Assembly (NCBI RefSeq): GCF_004402495.1
Contig: NZ_SOFH01000023.1
Span: 62,001 to 126,000, forward strand
Direction: 5' to 3'
From: Cryobacterium sp. HLT2-28
GTDB lineage: Bacteria; Actinomycetota; Actinomycetes; Actinomycetales; Microbacteriaceae
Length of the DNA: 64,000 bases
Shown piece by piece: positions 63,463 to 64,000 of the stretch. Position numbers and translations under genes: made by a program. Under the pieces are notes generated by a model. That model did no database searches and was not told where the DNA came from. It worked only from the letters and a program-made list of their open reading frames with translations. Within the stretch, counting starts at the first letter, position 1. Every line of letters starts with the position of its first letter.

Positions 63463-64000
63463 GTGAATGTGCCAATCCAACTGACTCGACGCAACGTGCT
63501 GGGCAGTTTCGCGGCGGTGAGCGTGCTGACCGCCGCCGGCATGACCCCGGCCCAGGCGGCAGAGCGCGGGGGCGGGCATCGGCCGGGAGACCCCGTCTCC
63601 CTGACGATCATGGGCACGACCGACCTGCACGGCTGCGTCTTCAACTGGAACTACTTCCAGAACACCGAATACGACGACTCGGCTCGGAACGACATCGGCC
63701 TGGCCAAGGTGGCCACGCTCGTCGAGGCGGTGCGCGTGCAGCGCGGGCGCGAGAACACGCTGATGATCGACGCCGGCGACACGATTCAAGGCACTCCCCT
63801 GGCCTACTATTTCGCGCGCATCGCGCCGATCACCGACGGTCACCTGCACCCGATGGCCGCGGCGATGAACTACATCGGCTACGACGCCGCAGCCCTGGGC
63901 AATCACGAGTTCAACTACGGCATCCCCTTGCTCCGGACCTTCGCCGACCAGCTCGACTTTCCGCTGCTCGGGGCGAATGCCCTGGACTCGGCGACCGGGC
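63463..64000 (+). CDS. Tat-exported bifunctional metallophosphatase/5'-nucleotidase, 3' end outside window
   Basis: The first 179 codons are visible. A twin-arginine signal (LTRRNVLGSFAAVSVL, cut near PAQAAE) precedes the metallophosphatase domain: GTTDLHGCVFNW (DxH metal ligands), MIDAGDTIQGTPLAYYF and ALGNHEFNYG. This is the UshA/CpdB-type family that hydrolyses extracellular nucleotides or 2',3'-cyclic nucleotides. GTG start with GGGGA in front; a second in-frame GTG two codons later is possible. Phosphate or nucleotide scavenging outside the cell is the likely role. Confidence 0.92.
   Translation, partial: MNVPIQLTRRNVLGSFAAVSVLTAAGMTPAQAAERGGGHRPGDPVSLTIMGTTDLHGCVFNWNYFQNTEYDDSARNDIGLAKVATLVEAVRVQRGRENTLMIDAGDTIQGTPLAYYFARIAPITDGHLHPMAAAMNYIGYDAAALGNHEFNYGIPLLRTFADQLDFPLLGANALDSATG

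Overview
The window is high-GC DNA packed with genes on both strands, from an actinobacterium and most likely a member of the Microbacteriaceae. The evidence for this is the gene order rplU-rpmA-obg-proB-proA-nadD-rsfS, paired clpP1/clpP2 genes, a translational-type T-box in front of an IleS2-type isoleucyl-tRNA synthetase, many ATGA/GTGA start-stop overlaps, frequent GTG starts, and several genes with a -10 box only 6-7 bases before the start codon (leaderless transcripts). The family assignment is inference from these features; genus cannot be fixed from sequence alone.

Layout. 1-1.6 kb (minus): end of a degradation operon (enoyl-CoA hydratase, 3-oxoadipyl-CoA-type thiolase) behind a PaaR-like operator. 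1.7-2.9 kb: LtrA-family membrane protein. 3.0-10.5 kb (minus): a trehalose operon glgX/treX-treY-treZ in which every gene overlaps the next, continuing into a double-HTH protein and a small membrane protein. 10.6-16.7 kb: accessory segment with flavin monooxygenase, two zinc-less MDR reductases, a TetR regulator with a tandem operator, a lipoprotein, and two gene remnants (internally deleted methyltransferase, 5' stub of an SDR). 17.0-19.8 kb: nrdD-nrdG (anaerobic ribonucleotide reductase and its activase) behind two NrdR boxes 31 bp apart. 19.8-21.7 kb: SEC-C/YchJ protein and a phosphoribosyltransferase-hydrolase fusion.

21.8-29.5 kb (minus): housekeeping run rplU-rpmA-obg-proB-proB-proA-small membrane protein-nadD-membrane protein-rsfS, then tRNA-Ala and a double terminator; proB is present as two tandem intact copies. 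30.1-32.8 kb: RNase E/G with long disordered arms and a structured leader. 33.0-34.2 kb: VKOR-like and PLDc_N membrane proteins with a 70-bp palindromic element between them. 34.2-40.0 kb (minus): T-box-ileS-folC-DUF4233-ndk. 40.2-45.4 kb: four-gene peptide/metal-type ABC importer. 45.5-48.9 kb: valS, GNAT, small acidic protein.

48.9-54 kb: Ser/Thr kinase-GAF fusion; then a compact minus-strand operon of methyltransferase, acyl-CoA ligase and a thiolase whose second catalytic cysteine and NEAF asparagine are both replaced. 54-56 kb: M3 peptidase, preceded by a leaderless four-codon upstream ORF that overlaps its start. 56-60.5 kb (minus): tig, clpP1-clpP2, clpX (chaperone and protease quality-control genes), each unit closed by a perfect hairpin. 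60.5-64 kb: tRNA-Pro, tRNA-Gly, glycine-zipper protein, YigZ/IMPACT protein, truncated VOC gene, DLH-like hydrolase, small membrane protein and the start of a Tat-exported 5'-nucleotidase that runs off the window.

No CRISPR array, prophage, insertion sequence or obvious defence island was seen. The least explained parts are the methyltransferase-ligase-thiolase operon, the two extra genes at the end of the trehalose operon, the kinase-GAF protein, and the 70-bp palindrome.
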